From positions 1 through 64,000 of the forward strand of contig JABACO010000027.1 of the NCBI GenBank assembly GCA_013339895.1: DNA of 64,000 bases. Reading direction: 5' to 3'. This DNA is from Ephydatia muelleri (lineage: Eukaryota > Porifera > Demospongiae > Spongillida > Spongillidae). The position numbers and the translations under genes are program-made. Shown one piece after another: positions 45,780-55,308 of the stretch. Position 1 is the first letter of the stretch. Every line of letters starts with the position of its first letter. The notes under the pieces were generated by a model, which was not told where the DNA came from, made no database searches, and saw nothing but the letters and a program-made list of their open reading frames with translations.

Positions 45780-47319
45780 AAGTATGGATTAAACTGCGAT
45801 AATAAATTTTGTGCAGGTTGGAGTACTGCATAAATAACTTCATTAAAACAATAATAAACCAAATAAACTTCTTCATATATAACTTCATACCAATTCCTAT
45901 ATAGAACTTGCTACCGCATTAGTTTCTTTCTAGATGTCTATATGACCTTAAGGGGCACCGTGCAGGTGAATTCCGAAGCGATTGGTGCTATTGCTATTCT
46001 TCATAACCGTTCGTAGCTCAAGTTATACCTTCCTAAGAAAGAAGACGACGACCAAGTATTTGTGTAGGACTGGGCACAAGAAACAAGAATTCGTTTCTCT
46101 AATAGCACACCATTTTATGAACACCGAACAAACGTAGAACTGTAGATCTTTGAGTTCTCGTTCTATTGCGACAAACAGATAAGTAATCCATTTCTCCGTT
46201 GTCCCTCCAGACGCGAGTGAAGTTTTTTAAAATGATTTCATCAATCCTCAATCAATCCTATATTGAACCTGCTGCCGCAGGTTCAGATTTCTACAGCATG
46301 CATGTGAGACATTGGCTATTCCTTCTGCAACATGTATGCCTGTGAGATTCAAGTTGTGCCGAAATTTGCCCGGTTTAAATGATATCTCTAAAGTTATGGT
46401 TTCTGTTCACTGCACACTAAGCCACACTTTTATTCTTGTACTAGTGCTTCCCTAAAAATCCAGCCGAGTTGCACATCAGGCAATCCGCATGGCACACCGC
46501 TTCTCCGCTGCAATTTGCATGACCATTGGCCACACGTTCACAAAATGAAAGGAAATGTACCTGATGCATGGCCCGCTTTCACAGGGTTGTAAGCATCTTA
46601 AAGTGTATATAGGATGTCCACAAATGGTTTTAATCTCTATAACTCTGCACCCATAATAGTTAATAAGCTTAATAAAAATAAAAAGACCATCGATTTGATG
46701 CCTACAAATCTAGTGAGAACAAAGTTAGAACTCAGCAAAGTTGTTCTTTTGATTCAAAGCGTTGTATTCCGTAAACCAATTCAAATCAACAAATCAAACT
46801 TGATAAACCTCACACAATCAAAAGGATTAGTAGTTTAATAACTCACTATTAAAATTTGATTATTTGTAATTGAAATATGTTTGTAATTGCAATCACCAGT
46901 TTAATTTAATATAAGCCATTAAGGAATTATAAAGTAATAACTCAGTATGTAAATAATTAACTTGAAAATTAATGAATTCATTGATAACAGCAGCTAGAAA
47001 GTTGCTACTAACCAAAGTGCATGTAGGTTACAAATAACTGAAAAATATTACTCTATAACTGTATGGGCTAGGGATTGTTGCTAATAACCGAAAGTTTCTT
47101 TTAAGAGTTTGCTATTAAGCAAATTCTACTATGAGAACTTGTGAATCAGTTTATGAACAAATTTGATTTGAAGTATTTACAATGTATCACAATATCATTA
47201 TCACATTCTGAAATCCCACGAAACCATTAACATCTATTAAATCATTAAAATCATGTGGAGAGAAACAGTACCATAGACAATTATTGAGTCAGTGTATGGA
47301 TTATTTATTACTTGTGTAG
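45780..47319. other. AT-rich intron, no gene seen
   Basis: From 46600 it is very AT-rich with short frames of no likeness. It ends in tttattacttgtgtag, the acceptor of the next ROC exon. Confidence 0.6.
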
Positions 47320-48916
47320 CGCATCTTTGGAGTGCACGATGAGGTAGAACCTCTCACTGCTGGGATCATTCCCCATCAAGTTGACAGTCCCTACAGCAAT
47401 ATGATCATCTATGACTTGGCCGGACATCACCAATACTTCTCCAGCCACTCTGCATGTCTGGAGGCCATCTCCCTCACCAGTCCAGCCATCTTCCTCCTCC
47501 TGCAGGACCTAAGGCATGACCCTGAGGTCATGACTAAGGAGGTGCACTACTGGTCCACAATGATTGATGGTGTGTGCCACAAGTGTCCCCAGCAGTCATC
47601 AGTGATAGTAGTGGGCACACATGCTGACCTGCTAACACCAAAACAGCTGTCTCAGAAATTAATCCACCTGCGATCATGTGCTGAGGTGGCCATTAACCAC
47701 CAAAAATTAGTAAGCTTTTTAGCCTTGAACGTTGCGGCCACATATAGTGGAGAGATGGATCAGTTTAAGGACGAGCTGTGCAGAATAAATAAAGATGTAG
47801 TGCATATGTCTCCTTCCATTTCCATGATGTGTCACATGATGCTTGCCTTCTTGAAACAGAGGATACCTGATCTTGATGTGGATGCCATATCCCTCTCTGA
47901 CCTTATTACTTATCTTGCAGCTGATCCGGATAAACTAATTGATCCTGATAGCACCAAAATTGTCCCATTTTTACAGACGTTGTCAGAGAAGGGTTTGATT
48001 CTCTTCATTCCATATGAAGTGTCACTCAATAGCTGGATAGTCCTTCGCAAAGAGAGCATTCTCAAGAAGGTCAATGGAGCTTTGTTTGCTGATCCATCTC
48101 TCAAAGAGTATATCCATGTAGCTAGCAATACTGGGATAGTACCCAGAGCAGTTATTAAGAAAATATTCCCAGAATACAATGTTGAAATGATAACTCAGTT
48201 TATGATTCACTTTGAGTTGTGTCAAGCAGTAGAGTTATCCCAGGTTGATACAAACATGGGACCAGAAGGATCTCCCAGCTCAGACCTTGGTCCCCTCCTC
48301 TTCTTCCCAGCTCTCGTCAGCGTTGAGAGGCCAAGTAGTGCCACAGTTCCCAATAATAGTTTTGGTTGGTCCATGATTGTCAAGTCTCCAGATCAGTTCT
48401 TCACCACACGCTGTCTTCATGTCCTTCTTCGTAGACTGCCGTCTAAGTTTGCTTTACCTGCAATTCGGGCCACACCCCTACACTCAAATCATTATAAATG
48501 CGATGTGTGGAGCAGGGGTATAAAATGGCTTAATGAGACAGGGGTGACCACCATTGTTGAGATGAGTAAGACATTTCAATCCCTCACGTTGGAAATGTTC
48601 TCCCCTGACAGAGAAAGCCATAAGTATGTAAACTTAGTTGATGCTGTTCTTGCGGTCATTAAGACAGCCTGTCAGGAATTCTGTCCACACTTAGAGGTGT
48701 TGGAGCTCATCTCCTACCCATCTGAAGCGAGCTCAGACCACTCTGATGATGCAAAGGTACCATTAAAGAAGGCCCTTCCTGAAGGGGTGGAGCTTTACTC
48801 ATTAAAGAAGGCCCTTATTGAAGGAGATAAGCACATCACTGATGTGAATGGTGTGAAGTTTGTAGCGATGAAAGTGTGGATGACAATTGAGCCATGTCTT
48901 TCATACCTTGTTGGAG
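47320..48916 (+). CDS. Main ROC-COR exon (532 codons, phase 0/1)
   Basis: After the acceptor cttgtgtag the frame reads RIFGVHDEVEPLTAGI, the switch region. It goes on to MIIYDLAGHHQYF (switch II, DxxG type) at about 47398-47436 and VVGTHADLL (the T/NKxD base-specificity motif in its Roco form) at about 47611-47637. The COR region follows from about 47800 (MMCHMMLAFLKQRIPDL) to about 48750, with the conserved style FLQTLSEKGLILFIP. The donor is ggag|gtgaga. ROC-COR units of Roco proteins bind GTP and dimerise through COR. The P-loop is in the exon at 41390; an extra small exon between the two cannot be excluded. The frame is open throughout. Confidence 0.85.
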
Positions 48917-48969
48917 GTGAGAGAGGTTTGTAGTTGTGGCTACATGTGATGACCTCTATTGTTTTACAG

Positions 48970-49047
48970 TAAATCCTCCTGTGGTCCCTTCCTCATCTTC
49001 CTGGCCACCATCAGATCCAGTAGGCCAATCTGTTTCACAATTGAAAG
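48970..49047 (+). CDS. Linker exon (26 codons, phase 1/1)
   Basis: The acceptor is gttttacag and the donor gttatt. The frame reads VNPPVVPSSSSWPPSDPVG, a Pro/Ser-rich linker between COR and the death domain. The donor is weak, and the flexible low-complexity content fits an optional exon: skipping it keeps the frame. Confidence 0.65.
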
Positions 49048-49184
49048 GTTATTACATTAATGGCATATTTTTACAAATTTAAATTTTGTTTCTGTTCTCT
49101 ATAAATGAAAAGGTAATATTCAATTTATATGGATGCATGTGAATACCATATTTATGAGTGCTTTTAATCTTGATCATCTTGCAG

Positions 49185-49241
49185 TACCTTCATCCCAGCT
49201 ATTGTCAGAGTTGATAACCCAAGTTGTAATGGAGCTGAATG
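49185..49241 (+). CDS. Short helical exon before the death domain (19 codons, phase 1/1)
   Basis: The acceptor is catcttgcag and the donor gtcagt. The frame reads VPSSQLLSELITQVVMELN, an amphipathic helix. The phase matches both neighbours. Confidence 0.65.
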
Positions 49242-49352
49242 GTCAGTACACCATACCCTTTCAAATGTAGTCCACCATTTGTTAGTGTTTTTTATTACCT
49301 GGATAATATTGTTTTTCCCATCAACTATTTGATCTTGTTTCCCTCTCTTTAG

Positions 49353-49612
49353 GAACACCCACTTTGCCGGAATTATTATTCTTCTCAGAAAGGAGAGTGA
49401 ACATTGCTGAACAGATTGGGGCTAATTATTTTAAGTTTGGAATATTTCTGCTGGAAGACAGTAATGGAGCCATCGTGACAGCACTAGAGAACGAACATTT
49501 AAAGAATGCTGAGCGGATCAATGTAGCCATACTCCAAAAATGGCTTGAGGGAAAGGGTGTGAAGCCAGTGACTTGGTCAACTCTGGTGACTGTATTACAA
49601 AAAATTAAATAA
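49353..49612 (+). CDS. Last exon: death domain and stop
   Basis: The acceptor is ccctctctttag. After GTPTLPELLFFSERRVN the frame has the death-domain pattern: IGANYFKFGIFLLED (helices 1-2), then VTALENEHLKNAERIN, then VAILQKWLEGKG and VTWSTLVTVLQKIK to the stop at 49610-49612. The W of QKW and the TW..L motif near the end are the usual core positions. Death domains recruit other death-domain proteins in apoptosis and innate immune signalling. Together with ankyrin repeats and ROC-COR, the protein is likely a signalling sensor or scaffold in the cytosol; that role is inferred. Confidence 0.8.
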
Positions 49613-49613
49613 A
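49608..49613 (+). terminator. Possible poly(A) signal overlapping the stop codon
   Basis: AATAAA includes the TAA stop of the death-domain exon. If used, the 3' untranslated region would be about 10-30 bases. No other perfect hexamer was noticed soon downstream. Confidence 0.4.
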
Positions 49614-50085
49614 CTCAGTGTAAAATAGAAGTGTAGATTGTACAGTGTGATTTAGAATATCCTGTTCTATTAACTGCAGTTATGCACACATTGGAACCTG
49701 GTCATGATGTGAGACTGGGTGGTTCACTGAGAATGTGGTGTTTCATCGATCACTACACTGTTAAAAACAGAACGTTATAATGATAGTGTGTCAATTGGTG
49801 CTGACGTTTAGCCGCATGGTGTTCCGTGTATGGGTCTCCAGTCTCTTGCACCCTAGCCAATTAATATTATGATCAAGTGTACGTGTATAAACTATTAATA
49901 ATTGGACTCGCATGCTGGCTGGATAGACACATCACTACACTAACTGGCATCTACATGTAGTCCACATCAGTGTATGTGTAATGGTGCACTTGCTTAAGCC
50001 ATCTACCTGGCTTGTGAAAGGAATTCAAATGACATTTATCAGTTTGATGCATTAATATTGACAGAAACATGCTGCTGCTGTTGTT
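49614..50085. other. Downstream flank, no gene
   Basis: Single-copy sequence after the host gene; nothing recognised. Confidence 0.6.
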
Positions 50086-50089
50086 GCCT

Positions 50090-51230
50090 CATTGACATCC
50101 TTGAGCTTTGGCAGTGGTATTCCCCAGGCCTCCCTTCTCATCACCATTACAGTAGACTGCTTTGGCAAGCCACCATCTAATCGACATCTGGTACTCATTG
50201 GGCTCCAGGCCCAAACCAATAGAAAGGACCACTGAAAGCCAGGAAACTGCATGAGGGTCAGACACTGAGCAGCAGGCAAGCTCTGTTAGCAGGAGAAGAC
50301 AAACAAAATATTGAAAAGCTGGTCATTTATCTTTCCTGAAAAGACTTTCTTGGGGGGGAGGGGAGAGAGATGGAGTTGGACGCTTCAGTTTTTTCAAAAT
50401 GCCCATTCTGCCTCTCTTGGTCACCATGATGTGGACATACATCACAATTGCTTGCGGAATGAGGTGTTTACCCTATTTTGTCATGCCTTTAGTATGGAGA
50501 AACACCACGACCTCACCTGAAAGCTTGACCATACCAGATCTCCTGACAGCCTGGGACTTAGGCAAACTGACAGCATTAGACATTACCATCACCTCACCAC
50601 TCTGTCCTGCCATCTTGGGTGAGCTGTGTCACCAGGCTGGTGCAGCAGCCCTTGCAGCTGAGGCCTGCAAACTCCACTCCAATGGACCCAATGCCAGGAG
50701 TTGGGCTGGTCCTGCATTCCATTGGCAGTACGTGGAGACATACGGCAATTAATAGCTCTCAAGGGTGTTGTCTCACCTAGCTATTTACCAGCCTTCCTCC
50801 AAGGTAGTAGTTGTGGCTGAGATATATGGTAGGTTAGTGCCGTATGGCCCTGATGCGCTCAATGCTAGCACCATCCTCGGCAGAGAGCTCCCACCCTCAA
50901 CTGCCTTTGCTGCGATTCTTATTACCATTGCAATCTTTCAACTTGATGCAACACATCTCCCCAATGAGGGCAAACTCAAGGGCGATTTTATACAGTTCCT
51001 GGATTATGTTTTAGCGTGTATAGTTTTACTATCTATATATAATATTGATTGTCTGAAGGGGCTGCGCAGGGGCATCAGAGGCCAGGAAGCACAGAGTAAA
51101 TGACCCAAGTGTTCAGAGCTGGGTTAGGTGTGTACCACACTTGCAGTGGAGACTTTATGGGAATTGGGAAAAAGAGGCCCAATCTACTTTCTCCCACCTG
51201 GCTTCTCACATGGCCATCATCACTTCTTCC
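50090..51230 (+). mobile_element. Non-LTR (LINE-like) remnant with inverted 5' part
   Basis: The + strand part (about 50400-51230) reads LGHHDVDIHH, then LLTAWDLGKLTALDITITSPLC, then AGAAALAAEACKLHSN, with frame changes. This is the style of the C-terminal zinc-finger and restriction-like endonuclease region of RT proteins common in sponges and corals. The part upstream in such proteins (SDPHAVSWLSVVLSIGL, then EYQMSIRWWL) is found at about 50285-50140 but on the minus strand. It then joins head to head. A second copy of the LASH-MAI region follows at about 51190. The family assignment is from memory of similar proteins. Confidence 0.5.
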
Positions 51231-51235
51231 CACAA

Positions 51236-51369
51236 AAGTGTGCAAAGAAATTGCATATGTCCCGGGCGTTACGCGCCATTAACGTGTATTACGACTGGCT
51301 TCGAGGACGTCCTCGTAATACGTTAATGGCGCGTAACGCCCGGGACATATGCAATTTCTTTGCACACTT
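51236..51369. repeat. Fold-back MITE, 134 bp, near-perfect
   Basis: The arms of about 57 bp (aagtgtgcaaagaaattgca at the left tip, its reverse complement at the right tip) differ only by a two-base indel. The centre cgaggacgtcctcg is itself palindromic. The motif gttacgcgccattaac lies in both arms. Confidence 0.85.
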
Positions 51370-51429
51370 GTATCTCCATAACGGATAAAGCAATAACAAA
51401 TCAATAGCGGTAGGACCCACCTATTTTGA

Positions 51430-51685
51430 ACCGATTTGGACACTCCTACCTGAAGATGTGGCCGTTTTGAACCCTACGTGGTATCGGACCTTGAAACGTT
51501 GGTATCCCGCATGTGTGTAAGACACCAAAATGGATTTTCACATATAGTAATGGTGTGGTATGTTGTGTTAAAAATAGGAACCCGATAGCGTTAATATTTC
51601 GGAACATATATCGATTTAAATTGTATGTTATAAAATAAAATCCACAAGACCCATTTTCGTATAGAACGTTCCATATGACAAACAT
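51430..51685 (+). repeat. Dispersed repeat, copy 1
   Basis: It shares the order of blocks cctacctgaagatgtgg, ttttgaaccct, ggattttcacatatag and aacgttccatatga with 54975-55235, at modest identity. Not recognised as a known family. Confidence 0.6.
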
Positions 51686-51821
51686 AAGCCAGAATCAGCC
51701 ACATTCCTACTCATCAGTGGTTCAATTGTACCAGTGATCAACCACATTCCTACACACTCATCTATACAAGGTTGTGGTTGAATGTACCACTGGATGCCTG
51801 CCTGCGGCCTTTGTGGCTGAC

Positions 51822-53255
51822 CTAAGCATTTTTGTAGATGAGGGTTTTTCGTATTGAAGCCTCATATGCACTAATGGCTGCTGGCATAGTGAGAGGCTTC
51901 CTTTGTGGAACGTAACCTGGCTGTTGACAGGGACTCTCAGAAGAGCAACTTTGGTGATCACCCTGAATCACAGACAGGGACGCATATCACATATGGAATG
52001 CACTAATGCACATAAAAGACACACAATCACACACATTCACATCATACACAGACATACACACATGCACACCCACCCACTATGTAAATACAAACCTGAAAGT
52101 GCTTGCTGATGTTCATGATCATTGCACGTAGACGGTCAGGGTTGCCACCACAGTTCCTCATGCACCAATACAAGTGCACCTTGGTGCATGCTAAATAGCC
52201 AGATATTCCATTTTTAATCAATATGTCCAGAAAGTACATACCCTTATCAGAAAGTTCAGTGAACCACGTCCTATCCCTTGTACGGACCGTACCGGCACAG
52301 ATATGACGCAACTGCTTCGCCACATTCTTAGTGCCTGCAATAACTCCAATCAATTCACCACTGAAAACCAATAATAGATACCTTACCATGCCAAGTGTCG
52401 TAGGAATTGACCATCCCGAGTTGTTGTACACACTGCTTTATAGTAGCCTGGTAGTCATGGGCTACCTCTGGGATATTTAACCCTTTGTTAGAAAGAAAAC
52501 GTGAAATTGTAAAAAGTTGGGATATGCATTTGACGTAGAATCGTGACATGCATCACTTATGACCCACTATATAAATAAATATACTTTTTTTTTAATGTGG
52601 CACTCTAACCTCTCCACTTGTAGCATGGTGAGGGCTTTCCTTCACACGTTCAACAGCAGCTTGCTTTCATAGACTCTTCTGCTACATCTGCCACCACTGC
52701 TGGTACAGTTTGTTCAGATAAACTGAATGAACATGGATGCAACAGGATGTAAAATAATATAAATCGATCATCTCAGCCCCCACCTGAGCTGATGTATTTC
52801 TGCTTCACTACACCCATACCAGCAAATAAAGCAAAATTCATGTACTGGTGAGGCAACACGCCAGCACAGGTGAAAGCATGGACCAGTCTGCAAAAAGAAT
52901 CACATTTACATTGATATTACTAAATCCAAATGGTACTCTTATACCTTTATGAAAGAAGCTATAGTCCAAGATGGGTTGGAGAGACAGCCACACTGCTGGA
53001 CAAGGCCCGAACAAAGACTCTTGAAGGTCTTACGCTCGACCACAAGGAGGTCTTGGTCACTGGCGTCTTCGTCTCCCGTATAGATCCCTTAGAAAGTTAG
53101 TAAACCCAATTTTGTATAACCGAACGTACATGTATATATCTATCCAACTAACCTGCAGAATCCAACATCATTTCATTCCTAGAAAAGGATGTTCTGCTAC
53201 TTGAGGCCTGGACATTCTCGGTTGGGTCAATACACGGTCCAGCAAAGCATTTAAC
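51822..53255 (-). pseudogene. Multi-exon transposase-like gene (DxWH type), incomplete
   Basis: Minus-strand exons with GT-AG borders are seen at 53153-~53255 (VKCFAGPCIDPTENVQ) and 52945-53087 (DEDASDQDLLVVERKTF and CGCLSNPSW). Further exons are at 52784-52887 (VHAFTCAGVLPHQYMNFALF), 52387-52482 (CVQQLGMVNSYDTWHG), 52242-52334 (TKNVAKQLRHICAGTVRTRD), 52093-52190 (KVHLYWCMRNCGGNPDRLRAM) and 51822-51962 (HQSCSSESPCQQPGYVP). The phases of the last four exons agree exactly. D..WH..K followed by a Cys-rich tail is the pattern of a large transposase-like protein group in sponges and cnidarians. The part that usually carries the first catalytic residues is not found between 52483 and 52783, the phase across 52887/52945 does not fit, and the last exon ends in a stop at 51824. 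So it is probably a decaying copy. Confidence 0.5.
51990..52080 (+). repeat. CA-rich simple sequence
   Basis: Imperfect (ac)n and cacacat repeats inside an intron of the transposase-like gene. Confidence 0.8.
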
Positions 53256-53259
53256 ACGC

Positions 53260-53540
53260 TGATAGTAGCGTTCCGCTTGCAACCGGGTGCAAGTAGTTGC
53301 TTCGCTGCCTCAAATCTACGCAGAAAAGTTCCCTTTTCCTCTTGGAATGAGAGGAAAAGGACCCTTGCAGATGCAGTCTATACCTAGAGTGTCACTAACC
53401 TTCCACACTGTGGGGAAAGGAGTTTTGATGGCTATTTAAGGCAGATGGGTTTGCGGATTCAGCGTCATCGCTTAAGGAGAAGCTTGCACTATAGGTTGAT
53501 TCTAGAGGTGTAACCAGCCGCTTTGTTAAGAGAAGGGAAT
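53260..53540. other. No clear gene
   Basis: It may hold a further 5' exon of the minus-strand transposase-like gene (FLRRFEAAKQLLAPGCKR is readable near 53340-53285), but no splice site decides it. Confidence 0.4.
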
Positions 53541-53545
53541 ACTTA

Positions 53546-53650
53546 CAGCAAAAACAGATTGATGCGTGTCACTAGAAATCGATAATAGGGCACTCGTTTT
53601 TCAAAAAACGAGTGCCCTTTCTAGTGACATGCATCAATCTGTTTTTGCTG
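53546..53650. repeat. Fold-back element, 105 bp
   Basis: The arms cagcaaaaacagattgatgc..gcatcaatctgtttttgctg continue into a second stem agggcactcgttttt..aaaacgagtgccct. The left arm has eight unpaired bases (tcgataat). Confidence 0.85.
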
Positions 53651-54089
53651 TGCTCTGTTCTTATGCCCAATAGTTTGTGGCACATTGATGGCCATCATAA
53701 GCTTATTAGGTGGCGCATTGTGGTTCATGGAGGTAATAGGAATATTTACAGAATAAACTTGCAAATCAACTCAATATCAAACTCGGATACTATAGGTGAC
53801 CTTCTTATGAGATTTCAAAGAGAAAAACTACTCCTTTTGCTACTCTCCGACTCACCGAGCTCCATCGTCTATGCATAATTTCTGACCTTACCGGCAGAAT
53901 TCAAATTCAATACGATACTTAAAGGAGGAAATTCCGTATAAAAGTAGCTCGCTCTCTATAGTCACAATATCGACCGGCCAACGCAAACAATGATGGCGTC
54001 TAAATCACATGCCGTCCTATTCTGTAACAAATGCACATCACACATATAACAGGAGGCAAAAGATAAGCTACACCATTCTTGGTCGGTTT

Positions 54090-54275
54090 GATGCTGCACG
54101 GAAGCAGTACATCGATTGCGATCTGCGAATGGATCGAGTTGTTCTAACGCGATGCACGTTTACTATTTCGTTGGAGGTCCCTATGTGTAAAAGGCACGTA
54201 GTTGATGTGGGATCGCACGTTGGGTTGGGCTCGACCGAATGTTCAACGAGAAAGGTCAGCGAGCTAGATTAAAAC
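54090..54275 (+). repeat. Direct repeat, copy 1 (partner 54605-54780)
   Basis: The blocks catctgcgaatgga, gttctaacgcgatgca, gatgtgggatcgcacgttgg and aaaggtcagcgag occur in the same order in both copies, about 515 bp apart, with several indels. Confidence 0.7.
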
Positions 54276-54604
54276 AGTGCTCACGTGATTCTGACTCGCG
54301 CTAACTCCTTTTATACGCGTATTTTGGCCCGATCGAGGTGCCCAGCTAGGCAACACCCTGCATGCGTCTATTAACGTAGCATCTCCTCCTTTTAAATGTT
54401 TATGAATGACATCTTTGGTACAGTATTAAAGATTGCAGAACGATATTCCATAACTCAGGCTGATTATATTAACATATTACATTCAGGCTGATCTTACATT
54501 TTTCTAAAAAGCGAGTGACCAACTTTTCTTCGCAGGTGAGCGTGTGAATCGTTCCATTTGTGGGTGACGCCCGCAAAATGCGGGCGAGTTGGAAGGTCTG
54601 GAAT

Positions 54605-54780
54605 ACAGTACATCTGCGAATGGAGTTGTTGTAACGCGATGCATGCATGTCATTGGACGTCCCTATATATGTGAAAAATTGCATAACCAAATGGAAAAGG
54701 CACATGGCTGATGTGGGATCGCACGTTGGTTGGCTCGATCGAATGTGCAATGACAAAAGGTCAGCGAGTTAGACAGCTAT
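54605..54780 (+). repeat. Direct repeat, copy 2
   Basis: This copy has extra bases aaaaattgcataaccaaa in the middle and a shorter start. No coding role was recognised. Confidence 0.7.
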
Positions 54781-54974
54781 GCAAATGAATTGCATATTGT
54801 CCCGCTCGATTGCGCCAATGCTTTCTCCATACATTGAATTGGGCGCGATTTGCCAAAATTATATTGGTACGAAATGACCAGGAAATGTGCATTACATTTG
54901 CACAGCGGTATCTTAGCATAAAAGGAAAAAATTAACGGACACTAAATAAATCAGGACCCCTCTACTTATACACT

Positions 54975-55235
54975 GCAAATTTGAAGCGATTCCTACATGA
55001 AAATGTGGTACTTTTGAACCATGGGTTGTCGTGTCTCGTAACGTCGGGACGGAGTTTGTTTTTCAAAACACCGAAATACATTTTCACACAGAGAAATATG
55101 GTGTAGCATGAAGCGTTGAAAATAGTAAAAGTCCGTACGCGTGTCGAAATATATAGCGACTGATGCATGATGCTCACATATATATATTCGTAAGGGTCAA
55201 AGTGTCGTGGAACGTTCCATATATGTGTTGCATGC
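54975..55235 (+). repeat. Dispersed repeat, copy 2
   Basis: Blocks gattcctacatgaaaatgtgg, ttttgaacca, acattttcacaca and gaacgttccatatatg match 51430-51685. Confidence 0.6.
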
Positions 55236-55308
55236 ATAATTTTGTGTATCTATACTAATTTAAATATGAATGTTTACAACATAGTGACTGTATACGGCAC
55301 AGCATGCA

